Positions 1 through 5,640 of a stretch of DNA of 5,907 nucleotides are shown one piece after another. Under the pieces are notes generated by a model. It did not search any database. It was not told the origin of the DNA and worked only from the letters and a program-made list of their open reading frames with translations. Within the stretch, counting starts at the first letter, position 1. Every line of letters starts with the position of its first letter. The translations under genes were made by a program, and so were the position numbers. The DNA is from an uncultured bacterium (GTDB taxonomy: Bacteria; Bacteroidota; Ignavibacteria; Ignavibacteriales; Melioribacteraceae), in NCBI GenBank assembly GCA_937936675.1, contig CALDDL010000340.1, positions 1-5,907 of the forward strand. Reading direction: 5' to 3'.

Positions 1-421
1 ATAATACTGCTAATTGTTCTTCTTTAGTTTTCTGGTAATCTTCACCTAATTCTTCGAGAAAATCATCCTTCATATCTTTAATAACCTTAGGAAATAGATC
101 TTCTTCTTCCTCTTCAAGATGATGATCAACTAATTCTTTTAAAACTTTTAGTTTTACTTTCCATCGCTCATCATTTTTAGGAAAATTTTCTAAATCTTCC
201 AATAGCATTACAATTGCATAATGTTCTTCAATAGATTCGAGACTTTCATCTTTCAGATCACTCTTTTTTTTAGAAATGTCTAATAAATATTTTTCTTCAT
301 TTTTATGATGAACATCTAAACTTTTTTTCAAATTATCAAAATGACGAGCATCTTTTTCTGTCTTATCGAAAAGGTCTCTAATTTCTTCATGATGTTGTAA
401 TAATGCATCTACAATCTTCAT
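1..421 (-). CDS. Hemerythrin (HHE) domain protein, 3' end cut by the window edge
   Basis: The visible part is 140 residues and probably nearly the whole protein, since single-domain members of this family are often about 140-190 residues. Hemerythrin domains are four-helix bundles that hold a non-haem di-iron centre and bind O2 or NO, or sense or store iron, in the cytosol. The ligand pattern is present in order: H10-H11-E12-E13 in helix 1, H38-H39 with E42/E43 (HxxxE type) in helix 2, H67 in an EEHYAIV context in helix 3, and H100-H101 followed by E103-E107 and DLFP in helix 4. There is no signal peptide or membrane segment. The start at 421 is fixed by a strong GGAGG 5 nt upstream. The gene lies 23 bp behind the 69-aa gene on the same strand and is probably co-transcribed with it. 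The family is sure; the physiological role (O2, NO or iron) cannot be read from the sequence. Confidence 0.93.
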   Translation of the reverse strand, partial: MKIVDALLQHHEEIRDLFDKTEKDARHFDNLKKSLDVHHKNEEKYLLDISKKKSDLKDESLESIEEHYAIVMLLEDLENFPKNDERWKVKLKVLKELVDHHLEEEEEDLFPKVIKDMKDDFLEELGEDYQKTKEEQLAVL

Positions 422-423
422 TG

Positions 424-431
424 CCTCCTCC
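424..431 (-). promoter_or_regulatory. Strong Shine-Dalgarno site of the hemerythrin gene
   Basis: The minus strand reads GGAGGAGG CA ATG, the strongest ribosome-binding sequence in the window. Its GGAGG core sits 5 nt before the start codon and 13 nt after the stop codon of the upstream 69-aa gene. This supports independent, efficient translation of the second gene of the unit. Confidence 0.75.
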
Positions 432-444
432 AATTAATGAAAAA

Positions 445-654
445 TTAAAATTTATATTTATCTCTTGATCTCTTATAGCTTTTTTTAATTCTTTCTTTGA
501 GGTTATCTGCCTCTTTCATAAATCTTGTGGTTCTTCTGCGTCTTTCAGTTTGTGGTGAGTTTGCAAAAAGAATTGCTTTGTCTCTGCAAAGTCCTAGATT
601 TATTAAGGTTTCATATTGTTCATCGTAAAATGAAAATCTATTTGTGAGTGGCAT
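445..654 (-). CDS. Small basic hypothetical protein (69 aa) upstream of hemerythrin
   Basis: I do not recognise a family. The protein has two parts. Residues 1-35 are mixed and partly hydrophobic, with aromatic residues F7, F9, Y10 and Y14 and a single cysteine C23 in a helix-like LINLGLCRDKAILFA stretch. Residues 37-69 are strongly basic, with R38-R41 in a row followed by many alternating K and R residues and very few hydrophobic positions. A nucleic-acid-binding or ribosome-associated role is possible on charge alone but unproven. There is no signal peptide or transmembrane segment. The start is supported by AAGGGAG, 5 nt before the ATG. A -10-like TATACT lies about 27 nt upstream. It is the first gene of a probable two-gene unit with hemerythrin, separated by 23 bp. 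The good ribosome-binding site and the tight spacing argue for a real gene. Confidence 0.68.
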   Translation of the reverse strand: MPLTNRFSFYDEQYETLINLGLCRDKAILFANSPQTERRRRTTRFMKEADNLKERIKKSYKRSRDKYKF

Positions 655-671
655 AAAAGCTCCCTTATTAA

Positions 672-681
672 TTTGTACAAA
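672..681. promoter_or_regulatory. Perfect 10-bp palindrome TTTGTACAAA at the presumed transcription start
   Basis: TTTGTACAAA is a perfect inverted repeat without a spacer. It lies between the candidate -10 element and the ribosome-binding site of the 69-aa gene, where a dimeric repressor would block transcription. The symmetry does not extend beyond 10 bp, and short AT-rich palindromes occur by chance, so an operator role is an inference from position. Confidence 0.3.
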
Positions 682-686
682 GTATA
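681..686 (-). promoter_or_regulatory. Candidate -10 element for the 69-aa gene/hemerythrin unit
   Basis: The minus strand reads TATACT, one base from the sigma-70 consensus TATAAT. It is followed by TTG, so the stretch TATACTTTG also resembles the Bacteroidota TAnnTTTG element with one extra base. It lies about 27 nt upstream of the ATG, which leaves room for a short leader holding the ribosome-binding site. No convincing -35 element is seen 16-18 nt further upstream. Its last base overlaps the palindrome at 672-681. Confidence 0.35.
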
Positions 687-810
687 AAAAGTAAATAGAG
701 TGTTTCTTAAAAATCTTGAGTACAATTTAGCTTTAACAAGGGTTAGAATTAAAGAGCGATATATGTGTATTTGATGTAAAGATTAAAAAACAGCTTTTGA
801 GGCGTATTTA

Positions 811-846
811 TTAATGCCAATGTAGTAAAAAATACTACATGGTTAA
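811..846 (-). terminator. Imperfect stem-loop downstream of the ClC gene
   Basis: An 8-bp perfect stem, ATGTAGTA (820-827) with TACTACAT (833-840), encloses a five-base loop. It is extended by CC/GG (817-818 with 841-842) past a bulged A, and by TTAA/TTAA (811-814 with 843-846) past a bulged TG. It begins about 10 bp after the ClC stop codon. On the minus strand no clean U-tract follows the stem, so it is at best a weak intrinsic terminator. It may instead protect the 3' end of the ClC transcript from nucleases or separate it from the downstream unit. Confidence 0.4.
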
Positions 847-857
847 TGTTATAGGGA

Positions 858-2723
858 TTAAGATTTCCTTGCATTTCGCTTGTTATTAAAAGCGATATAT
901 CTTTTATATAAATTTTCTTTTTCATTGTAAGCTTTCCTAGCCATTAATATGTCTTCATGTGTAATGAACCCAATCATATCACTTTGATTATCGTGAGAAA
1001 CTACCGCGAGATGTTTCACTTTATAAAGGGCCATTGTATCTGCTGCCTGCCTCATTGTGTTATCTTCAAAAATTATTATCAAAGGTGATTTAATGATCTC
1101 TCTTATTTTTTGAATTTCTGATTTGTCTGCAGTTTCTAAATCTTTTCTTGTTATAATCCCGATTAGTTTATTAGAATTATCAATTACCGGATACGCATGA
1201 TGCAAAGTCCCTTTCTCTCCTGATATTAACCAAGCCCTAACATTAGCAACTTTTTCGTCGGCTTTAACAGAAAAGATTTTTTTACTCGAATAATCTTTCA
1301 CTAAAATTTGGGAAAGGAAATCTGCAGTATATTCGTGTGGTACATTAACGCCTCGTCTAACGATTTTTTCGGTCATAATAGTATTTTTCATAATTAGACT
1401 TGAAATGAGATAAGAAGTAGTGCAGCCGGCTAATAAAGGGAGTAATCCAAATGGTTGCATTGTAATTTCAAAAGCAAAAATCATAGAGGTAAGAAGGGCG
1501 CGGGCTGAACCGGCAAACATTGCTGCCATCCCTACTAGTGCAGCAATTCTAACATCCACTCCTGAATTTGGAAATAAAATTAAAATTAGTGAACCGATTA
1601 AAGCTCCGAGTCCTCCGCCTATTGTAAATAATGGTGCTAATGTACCTCCCGAAGTCCCGCTGCCAAGAGATATAGCCCAGGAAATAAATTTGGATATGAC
1701 AAGAATAATTAAAGCTTGACCGAACATATCACCATTAAGAATATTTGCAATGTTATCGTAACCAACACCTAAGGTTAAGGGAACAAAATATCCAATAACT
1801 CCGACAGCAACCGCACCTATCGAGGGCCACCACATCCAATGAATGGGGAGTTTATCGAATTGGTCTTCGATAAAATAAACTGCTTTTGTTACGAACACCG
1901 AGCAAACACCCATGATTAAGCCCAATAATAGATAGATTACTAGAGCTAAGGAGCTTGGTTGCAAAACATCTTTTAATGCGAAAATCGGTTCGGTACCCAC
2001 GAAGAAAATTCTTACCCCTGTTGCTGCAACGCACGCTAAAGTAACGGGGACTAATGAATTGGGCTTAAATTCAAAGAGTAATAATTCGACGGCTAAAAGA
2101 ACTGAAGATACAGGGCTGCCGAAGGTAGCGGACATACCTGCTGCTGCTCCGGCAGCCAAAAGAATCTTTCTCTCATCAGCACTTGTTTTTAGAAGTTGCC
2201 CAATTAAAGAACCTAATGCTCCGCCGGTGGCAATGATTGGACCCTCTGCCCCGAATGGTCCACCTGTCCCGATCGATATTGCTGCTGAGATCGGTTTTAA
2301 AAATGTCAAGCGAGGCTGAATTCTGCTTTCGTTTACTAGTATCTGTTCCATAGCCTCAGGAATTCCATGACCTCTGATACCGGCAGAGCCATATTTAGCC
2401 ATGATTCCGACAATTGTAGCGCCTATAATCGGAATAATTACTACTCCGATACCGAGATGATTTTGTGCAGGTGAAGAAAATTCGAAAGAAATTATACCAT
2501 AAAAAGAGATGTTTGTAATCAGCCCAATAAGAGCGGTTAGGATTTGTGCTATAAATCCTGCGGTTATTCCAAGAAGAATTGCAATAAATGATAATCCAAT
2601 CGAACGGTAATTATAAAATTCTTTATTTGTTAGGAGATGAGCTGAGTGAATGGTTGGCTCTAAGGATGGTGCGATGGGGATACCAGTTTGCTCACTATGT
2701 AAAGGTTCACCTTTTTCTATCAT
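858..2723 (-). CDS. ClC-family chloride channel/transporter with two C-terminal CBS domains
   Basis: This inner-membrane anion-conducting protein has 621 residues. The hydrophobic ClC core spans about residues 40-445. It holds the family anion-path motifs: GHGIPE at 118-123, GGPFGAEGP at 154-162 with the gating glutamate E160, and GTLAP at 360-364 within a glycine-rich stretch. Two CBS domains follow, at about 478-535 and 540-598. Such pairs usually bind adenine nucleotides and tune transport. By my hand alignment to the E. coli antiporter, the internal proton glutamate (E203) corresponds to L214, just after E213, and the central tyrosine (Y445) to M450 in a TIMTEK context. This fits a channel or an atypical exchanger. 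The ATG at 2723 is preceded by an in-frame stop nine bases upstream. The nearest Shine-Dalgarno-like AAAGGA is about 15 nt away, so initiation is not strongly marked. The gene is divergent from the YeiH gene. Confidence 0.95.
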   Translation of the reverse strand: MIEKGEPLHSEQTGIPIAPSLEPTIHSAHLLTNKEFYNYRSIGLSFIAILLGITAGFIAQILTALIGLITNISFYGIISFEFSSPAQNHLGIGVVIIPIIGATIVGIMAKYGSAGIRGHGIPEAMEQILVNESRIQPRLTFLKPISAAISIGTGGPFGAEGPIIATGGALGSLIGQLLKTSADERKILLAAGAAAGMSATFGSPVSSVLLAVELLLFEFKPNSLVPVTLACVAATGVRIFFVGTEPIFALKDVLQPSSLALVIYLLLGLIMGVCSVFVTKAVYFIEDQFDKLPIHWMWWPSIGAVAVGVIGYFVPLTLGVGYDNIANILNGDMFGQALIILVISKFISWAISLGSGTSGGTLAPLFTIGGGLGALIGSLILILFPNSGVDVRIAALVGMAAMFAGSARALLTSMIFAFEITMQPFGLLPLLAGCTTSYLISSLIMKNTIMTEKIVRRGVNVPHEYTADFLSQILVKDYSSKKIFSVKADEKVANVRAWLISGEKGTLHHAYPVIDNSNKLIGIITRKDLETADKSEIQKIREIIKSPLIIIFEDNTMRQAADTMALYKVKHLAVVSHDNQSDMIGFITHEDILMARKAYNEKENLYKRYIAFNNKRNARKS

Positions 2724-2777
2724 AATAATTGATCATAATCCTTTCCCAAATCTTATTATCGAGCTGATTAATTCTAC

Positions 2778-2788
2778 TTACTCAGTAA
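2778..2788. promoter_or_regulatory. Palindrome TTACTcAGTAA in the ClC leader
   Basis: The five-base arms TTACT and AGTAA are perfectly complementary around a single C. The element lies 55 bp upstream of the ClC start codon and downstream of the candidate promoter, a typical repressor position. The symmetry stops after five bases per arm, so it could be chance in AT-rich DNA. Confidence 0.25.
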
Positions 2789-2854
2789 CACTCAATTATT
2801 TACACTCCACTTTATCAGAGCTATATTCCGACAGTGAGTCTTTTTTTGAAAACA

Positions 2855-2884
2855 AAAATAGTTATTTTTTTCATTTATTGTAAA
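2855..2884 (-). promoter_or_regulatory. Candidate promoter for the ClC gene
   Basis: On the minus strand TTTACA (2879-2884, five of six matches to TTGACA) is separated by 18 nt from TATTTT (2855-2860). The latter is also the start of TATTTTTG, which fits the Bacteroidota TAnnTTTG element. It would give a leader of about 125 nt. AT-rich sequence makes chance matches common. Confidence 0.32.
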
Positions 2885-2970
2885 TAGTTTTTAATTCTTA
2901 ATAAAATATTTTTAATTTACTAGGTATAGGAAATGTAGGGAAAATAATAGGTTATATCTTATTTATAGAT

Positions 2971-2978
2971 TATTTTTG
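2971..2978 (+). promoter_or_regulatory. Candidate TAnnTTTG promoter element for the YeiH gene
   Basis: TATTTTTG fits the TAnnTTTG element known from Bacteroidota sigma factors and lies about 70 nt before the YeiH start codon. I do not see a clear TTTG about 19-20 nt further upstream. The same octamer occurs on the other strand at 2853-2860 facing the ClC gene. It is a weak call based on one element. Confidence 0.22.
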
Positions 2979-3048
2979 AAGTAAGTCTATGAGGTTTTGT
3001 TTAACTCAAAAAATTATTTAGACAAATGATATAAATAACTGGATAAAT

Positions 3049-3966
3049 ATGGCAAAAAGCGTATTCATACTTTTGTTCATACTATGTATGACCCCATTGA
3101 TTTCTCCGCCGATCGCATTAGTCTTAGGGATAGCAATTGCCCTATTTATTGGTCATCCATATCTAAAATGGAATGCGCAGGCAACGAAATTATTATTGCA
3201 GATTTCTGTTGTTGGACTTGGTTTTGGGTTAAATCTAGGTGAAATACTGAAAGTAGGAAGCCAAGGAGTATCCTTCACATTTATTTCAATATTTGGGACA
3301 TTACTCTTAGGTTATTTCATCGGAAGGTGGTTAAAGATACAAAAGCGAACCTCGCATCTGATATCTTCGGGAACTGCAATATGTGGTGGCAGCGCAATCG
3401 CAGCAGTAGGTCCAATTATTAATGCGGATTCAAAAGAAATGTCAGCATCACTTGGTACAGTATTTATCTTAAATTCAATTGCACTTTTAATTTTCCCAAT
3501 TATAGGACATTTTTTTCATCTATCGCAAAACCAGTTCGGTTTTTGGGCAGCTATCGCGATTCATGATACAAGTTCGGTAGTTGGTGCAGCGGCAAAGTAT
3601 GGAGCGGTTGCATTAAAAATTGCCACAACAGTAAAATTGGCTCGAGCTTTATGGATAATACCAATTGCATTCCTTACTGCTTTTCTATTTAAAAATAAAA
3701 CAGAAAAAATTGCTATACCTTATTTCATATTATTATTTGTCATTGCCTCAATACTAAGAACTTATTTCGCGCCAATCGCCATGATTTCGCCTGAAATAGT
3801 ATTTATTGCAAAGACCGGATTGACGGTTACATTATTTTTAATCGGAGCAGGGCTTTCAAAAGATGTAATTAAGTCGATAGGTGTAAAGCCATTGATACAG
3901 GGTATTATTTTATGGGTAGTTATTTCTATTGCTTCACTCTTAGTCGTAATTAATTTTATTAAATAG
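3049..3966 (+). CDS. YeiH/UPF0324-family putative sulfate export transporter
   Basis: This is a polytopic inner-membrane protein of 305 residues with about nine or ten hydrophobic segments. It carries the conserved signatures of the YeiH family (Pfam Cons_hypoth698): GTAICGGSAIAAVGP at 108-122, AIHDTSSVVGAAA at 170-182, and KLARALWIIP at 196-205. The family is annotated as a putative sulfate exporter, mainly from context with LysR regulators and sulfur metabolism, and the substrate is rarely proven. The usual neighbouring LysR gene is absent here. The ATG at 3049 has only a weak GGA six to eight bases upstream. The protein is slightly shorter at the N-terminus than many relatives (about 320-350), and it enters the first membrane segment almost at once. 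The gene is transcribed away from the ClC gene, so the two could share regulation. Confidence 0.92.
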   Translation: MAKSVFILLFILCMTPLISPPIALVLGIAIALFIGHPYLKWNAQATKLLLQISVVGLGFGLNLGEILKVGSQGVSFTFISIFGTLLLGYFIGRWLKIQKRTSHLISSGTAICGGSAIAAVGPIINADSKEMSASLGTVFILNSIALLIFPIIGHFFHLSQNQFGFWAAIAIHDTSSVVGAAAKYGAVALKIATTVKLARALWIIPIAFLTAFLFKNKTEKIAIPYFILLFVIASILRTYFAPIAMISPEIVFIAKTGLTVTLFLIGAGLSKDVIKSIGVKPLIQGIILWVVISIASLLVVINFIK

Positions 3967-4003
3967 TTTTAATTATCGATACATGGGGGAATTATCATTT
4001 GCA

Positions 4004-4032
4004 TAGACTTAAGTCATTGTTATTTTAGTCTA
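4004..4032 (+). promoter_or_regulatory. Palindrome GACTTAAGTC and partner repeat AGTCTA upstream of the 62-aa gene
   Basis: GACTTAAGTC (4006-4015) is a perfect 10-bp palindrome. In addition TAGACT (4004-4009) can pair with AGTCTA (4027-4032), closing a 17-base loop, and an AT-rich tract follows. The two pairings exclude each other. It could be an operator of the downstream operon or a weak terminator of the YeiH gene 38 bp upstream; neither is proven. Confidence 0.25.
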
Positions 4033-4089
4033 ATTTATTTACGTTTCGAGCGAAGGGTCGATATTTTAACATAAAGTGAGAGTTTGATT

Positions 4090-4278
4090 ATGGAAAAGCA
4101 AGAGATTAAATCACCCTCTTTAGAAGAGCAGATAAGTAAGTTTTTAGATGAATGCATGTTGGATATGTATAAGGGCAATGATCATATAATTGCAAGGAAG
4201 TATTATCGCGATTTATTTAATAAATTGGTTCCAAAATACTTCTGCGTATGTGATGAAGATCAGAATGATAATCATTAA
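4090..4278 (+). CDS. Small hypothetical protein (62 aa), first gene of the AhpD-like/DUF488 unit
   Basis: I do not recognise a family. The protein is soluble, with no signal or membrane segment. Residues 10-47 look helical and amphipathic (SLEEQISKFLDE, then KYYRDLFNKL). The C-terminus carries a C52-V-C54 pair followed by acidic and polar residues D55, E56, D57, D60 and a final H62; a further cysteine is C22. This tail could bind a metal, but that is only a guess from composition. I chose the ATG at 4090 over the TTG two codons upstream because GAGAG lies 7 nt before the ATG, whereas it would be too close to the TTG. The next gene begins 51 bp later on the same strand. Real coding status is likely but not certain, as short open frames are common in AT-rich DNA. 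Confidence 0.58.
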   Translation: MEKQEIKSPSLEEQISKFLDECMLDMYKGNDHIIARKYYRDLFNKLVPKYFCVCDEDQNDNH

Positions 4279-4329
4279 AACAAAAGGTTTTTATATAAAA
4301 AATATGATAATAAATAAAAGGGTAGAAAA

Positions 4330-4797
4330 ATGCGTTTAGATTGGTATAAAGTATTACCGGAAGGTATTAATGCAATGTTAGGTTTGCAAAAAGTTGTTGA
4401 TAAAAGTGGTATAGACCATAAACTTTTAGAACTAATTAAAATTAGAGCTTCACAGATAAACGGCTGTGCTCACTGCTTAGATATGCACACTAAAGATGCA
4501 ATTGCACTGGGTGAGAGCGAACAAAGAATCCATCTACTCACTGCTTGGAGAGAAGCACCGTTTTATTCAGATCGTGAAAGAGCCGCTCTGGCATGGTGCG
4601 AAGTATTAACACAAATTTCAGAATTCGGTGCACCGGAAGAAATTTATAATGAGGTCAAAGATTTGTTTTCTCCTATTGAACAAGTCGAATTGACTCTTGC
4701 AATTGTTACTATTAATAGTTGGAATAGACTCGCAGTCGGATTTAAATCTGAAGTAGGAGGGTATGTTTCTAAGATTAATAATGACACAGAGCATTGA
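4330..4797 (+). CDS. AhpD-like / carboxymuconolactone decarboxylase-family protein
   Basis: This is a cytosolic, all-helical protein of 155 residues, normal for the single-domain family. It has the complete AhpD redox signature: E34, then eleven residues, then C46-A-H-C49 and H53, in an INGCAHCLDMH context. In Mycobacterium AhpD the equivalent glutamate, two cysteines and histidine form the peroxidase proton relay, and the CxxC pair is the thiol centre. The C-terminal INSWNRLAVGF stretch (128-138) is typical of the unspecialised subgroup. Members act as thiol-disulfide or alkylhydroperoxide reductases, and a true decarboxylase role is unlikely with CxxC present. AAGGG lies 7 nt before the ATG. 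It is the middle gene of a probable three-gene unit; the DUF488 gene follows after 30 bp. The redox activity is inferred from the motif and the substrate is unknown. Confidence 0.93.
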   Translation: MRLDWYKVLPEGINAMLGLQKVVDKSGIDHKLLELIKIRASQINGCAHCLDMHTKDAIALGESEQRIHLLTAWREAPFYSDRERAALAWCEVLTQISEFGAPEEIYNEVKDLFSPIEQVELTLAIVTINSWNRLAVGFKSEVGGYVSKINNDTEH

Positions 4798-4814
4798 GTT
4801 TAGATCTGAAAGTC

Positions 4815-4822
4815 AGAAGGAG
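4815..4822 (+). promoter_or_regulatory. Shine-Dalgarno AGAAGGAG that fixes a TTG start
   Basis: AGAAGGAG ends 5 nt before TTG at 4828. The alternative in-frame GTG at 4822 overlaps the last base of this site and cannot use it. It therefore sets the DUF488 start two codons downstream of the longest open frame. Confidence 0.75.
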
Positions 4823-4827
4823 TGATT

Positions 4828-5169
4828 TTGATAAAAATAAAATGTATTTATGACGAACCATCAAAGAGTGATGGATACAGAATTTATGTTGATCGACTTT
4901 GGGCGAGAGGTTTAACGAAAGAAAAGGCTAAGATAGATTTGTGGCTTAAAGAAGTTGCTCCTAGTAGTGAATTAAGAAACTGGTATTCACACGATCCCAC
5001 GAAATGGGAATCGTTCAAGAAAAAGTATAGAACAGAACTCAAGGGGAAAAAAGAGTTCTTGGATCAAATAAAGGAATTGGAGAAAACCAAAAACACCATT
5101 ACATTGCTATATTCTTCAAAGGAGGAGCAGCTCAATAATGCCGCTGCTCTTGCAGAAATTATGAAATGA
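4828..5169 (+). CDS. DUF488 (YeaO-like) family protein, TTG start
   Basis: This soluble protein has 113 residues, typical of short DUF488 members such as E. coli YeaO. The family features are visible: IYDEPSKSDGYRIYVDRLWARGL at 7-29 with the conserved R18, D22-R23, W25 and R27-G28; then LWLKEVAPSSELRNWY at 38-53; HDPTKW at 55-60; and a C-terminal LLYSSK (93-98) followed by a LNNAAAL helix (102-108). The biochemical function of the family is not established, although a nucleic-acid or nucleotide-related role has been suggested. The TTG start is chosen from the ribosome-binding site at 4815-4822. It is the last gene of the unit and its stop lies 14 bp from the stop of the convergent iron permease gene. 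I see no room for a full terminator between them. Confidence 0.92.
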   Translation: MIKIKCIYDEPSKSDGYRIYVDRLWARGLTKEKAKIDLWLKEVAPSSELRNWYSHDPTKWESFKKKYRTELKGKKEFLDQIKELEKTKNTITLLYSSKEEQLNNAAALAEIMK

Positions 5170-5183
5170 GATAAGTGCCCAAA

Positions 5184-5594
5184 TTATTCCGTAAGGTGCT
5201 TCGCTTTTTTCATGTTCTCTCTGGCTTCGCGGGCAAGTTTAGAATATTTCTTGCGGATATGCTCAAGTTCTTTCTCCTCCAATTCTTCCAAATCTAATAA
5301 AGAATTATTCGCTTCCGCAATTACATTAATAAGTTCATCCACCTTAATTTGCAGAGCGGCGGTATCTCTATTCTGTGTATTTTGAATAATAAATACCATT
5401 AAGAATGTAATTATAGTAGTACTTGTATTTATTACTAATTGCCAAGTATCATTATAATGGAATAGATGTCCGGTTAGTGCCCATAATACGATTAAGATGA
5501 CCGCAGAGAAGAATGTGGCCGGCTTTCCGGATACATGAGCCATTAATTTTGCGAAACGAGTAAACCATTTGCTCTTTTTATTTTTATTTTTCAT
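5184..5594 (-). CDS. Low-affinity iron permease-family membrane protein
   Basis: This small inner-membrane protein has 136 residues. A basic, lysine-rich N-terminus (2-9) is followed by a first membrane segment at about 25-46 and a second at about 52-70. The second continues into the diagnostic stretch INTSTTIITFLMVF (55-68) and QNTQNRDTAALQIKVDEL (71-88). The C-terminal third (90-136) is charged and rich in glutamate and lysine, and is probably a coiled coil. This is the bacterial short form of the Pfam low-affinity iron permease family, named after yeast Fet4. Iron transport by the bacterial short form is not well proven, and it may instead be an accessory membrane protein. I chose the ATG at 5594 rather than the GTG directly before it, because a GAG lies six bases upstream of the ATG. 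It is convergent with DUF488 and lies behind the terminator at 5641-5679, so it needs its own promoter within about 46 bp. Confidence 0.92.
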   Translation of the reverse strand: MKNKNKKSKWFTRFAKLMAHVSGKPATFFSAVILIVLWALTGHLFHYNDTWQLVINTSTTIITFLMVFIIQNTQNRDTAALQIKVDELINVIAEANNSLLDLEELEEKELEHIRKKYSKLAREARENMKKAKHLTE

Positions 5595-5640
5595 CACTCA
5601 CTCACAATTTATTAAAATCATTTTATGGATTATTATTTAT

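Larger units (their letters stand above)
2724..3048. other. Divergent intergenic region between ClC and YeiH genes
   Basis: This 325-bp, very AT-rich spacer must contain the start signals of both flanking genes. I see a TATTTTTG box facing each way (2853-2860 towards ClC, 2971-2978 towards YeiH), a palindrome at 2778-2788 in the ClC leader, and a loose inverted repeat TTTTG-N7-CAAAA at 2995-3011. The open frame that crosses 2650-2883 on the plus strand lacks a ribosome-binding site and overlaps the ClC 5' end, so I do not count it as a gene. I recognise no riboswitch or small RNA here. Confidence 0.6.

Noticed and set aside
755..900. Direct repeat AGCGATATAT at 755-764 and 891-900
   Set aside because: Only ten bases long, one copy lies within ClC coding sequence, and there is no further similarity around the copies.
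1420..1719. Plus-strand open frame of 99 codons inside the ClC gene
   Set aside because: It is antisense to a conserved ClC region including GTLAP, and its proline-rich, low-complexity translation resembles no protein; it is a frame shadow.
1852..2034. Minus-strand open frame of 60 codons in another frame of the ClC gene
   Set aside because: It overlaps the conserved frame entirely and has no ribosome-binding site or recognisable features.
2059..2319. Plus-strand open frame of 86 codons inside the ClC gene
   Set aside because: It is antisense to the gating-glutamate region of ClC and rich in alanine and proline, as expected from reversed glycine- and alanine-rich membrane codons.
2650..2883. 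Plus-strand open frame crossing the ClC start
   Set aside because: It has no ribosome-binding site, overlaps the ClC 5' end, and its second half translates AT-rich spacer.
2995..3011. TTTTG-N7-CAAAA inverted repeat before YeiH as an FNR/CRP box
   Set aside because: The spacing between TTG and CAA is 7, not the 8 expected for TTGAT-N4-ATCAA, and the inner bases do not match.
5190..5215. GCTTCGCTTTTTT as a plus-strand terminator for DUF488
   Set aside because: The T-run is inside the permease coding sequence and only a three-base stem can be drawn before it.
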